From a virus: 64,000 bases of DNA. Positions 63,898 to 64,000 of the stretch are shown here, piece after piece. The notes beneath the pieces were generated by a model. It was not told the DNA's origin. It did not search any database and saw only the letters and a list, made by a program, of their open reading frames with translations. The position numbers and the translations under genes are program-made. Each line of letters starts with the position of its first letter. The stretch's first letter is position 1. The stretch lies in IMG/VR virus record IMGVR_UViG_3300005529_000010, positions 1-64,000 of that record; one strand, given 5' to 3'.

Positions 63898-64000
63898 ACG
63901 AAGCGCATGGTCGCTATATCCGGGTCCTGATCCGGATGGCCGGGACAGCCATGTATCGGTTCGACACGCTGGAGCAATTCGAGGCAGCGCTGGAGGCGAT
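63894..64000 (+). CDS. Early gene, cut by the window edge
   Basis: ATG 63894 overlaps the previous stop (ATGA). 35 residues seen (YIRVLIRMAGTAMYRFDTLE); no family call possible. Confidence 0.5.
   Translation, partial: MNEAHGRYIRVLIRMAGTAMYRFDTLEQFEAALEA

Noticed and set aside
1-64000. CRISPR array, IS element or transposase
   Set aside because: No regularly spaced repeats, terminal inverted repeats or transposase motifs were seen.

Overview
This window reads as most of a temperate, short-tailed (podovirus-like) phage or prophage of a GC-rich alphaproteobacterium, probably of the Rhizobium/Bradyrhizobium/Methylobacterium kind. The host is inferred from base composition, codon use and protein style; no host core gene is visible. 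Support for a phage: a tyrosine integrase cut by the left edge, a large terminase, portal, scaffold-like and coat-like genes, head-tail connector proteins, three large ejection-type proteins, fibre-like proteins and a lysis set. There is no tape-measure or tail-sheath gene. Genes are tightly packed, and many start codons overlap the previous stop (ATGA, GTGA or TGATG); this was used to choose starts.

Layout. 1-946: integrase (minus). 1046-3280: six plus-strand genes of unknown role. 3286-7374 (minus): lysis functions (XhlA-like coiled-coil protein, SleB-type hydrolase, holin, lipoprotein), then a papain-like protease, an Ig-like protein and a beta-helix protein, closed by a terminator. 7432-15814 (minus): five fibre-like or repeat proteins, all with Sec signal peptides. 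15899-16972: a divergent module with two minus genes and three plus-strand membrane microproteins. 16969-36593 (minus): ejection proteins, connectors, coat, scaffold, portal and terminase. 36600-42799 (minus): small membrane or exported proteins and a sugar-modification cassette (epimerase, C-methyltransferase, TPR-glycosyltransferase, second glycosyltransferase). 42956-49789 (minus): many small genes, including an Rrf2 regulator and two YkgJ-type cysteine-cluster proteins. 50334-55042 (plus): DUF932 and small zinc-binding genes. 55039-57923 (minus): replication genes with a candidate origin inside the initiator gene. 58043-64000: a divergent repressor-type switch and the plus-strand early operon.

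The main unifying signal is a palindrome, CGGACA-N3-TGTCCG, found at twelve places, almost all between genes or at gene edges. At six or seven of them it lies in the 17-18 bp spacer between recognisable -35 and -10 elements, so one repressor could close promoters for the lysis, late/sugar, accessory, DUF932, immunity and early units together. The two promoters at the 58 kb switch appear to give leaderless mRNAs. The repressor is not proven; the two HTH proteins at 58.0-58.7 kb are the best candidates.
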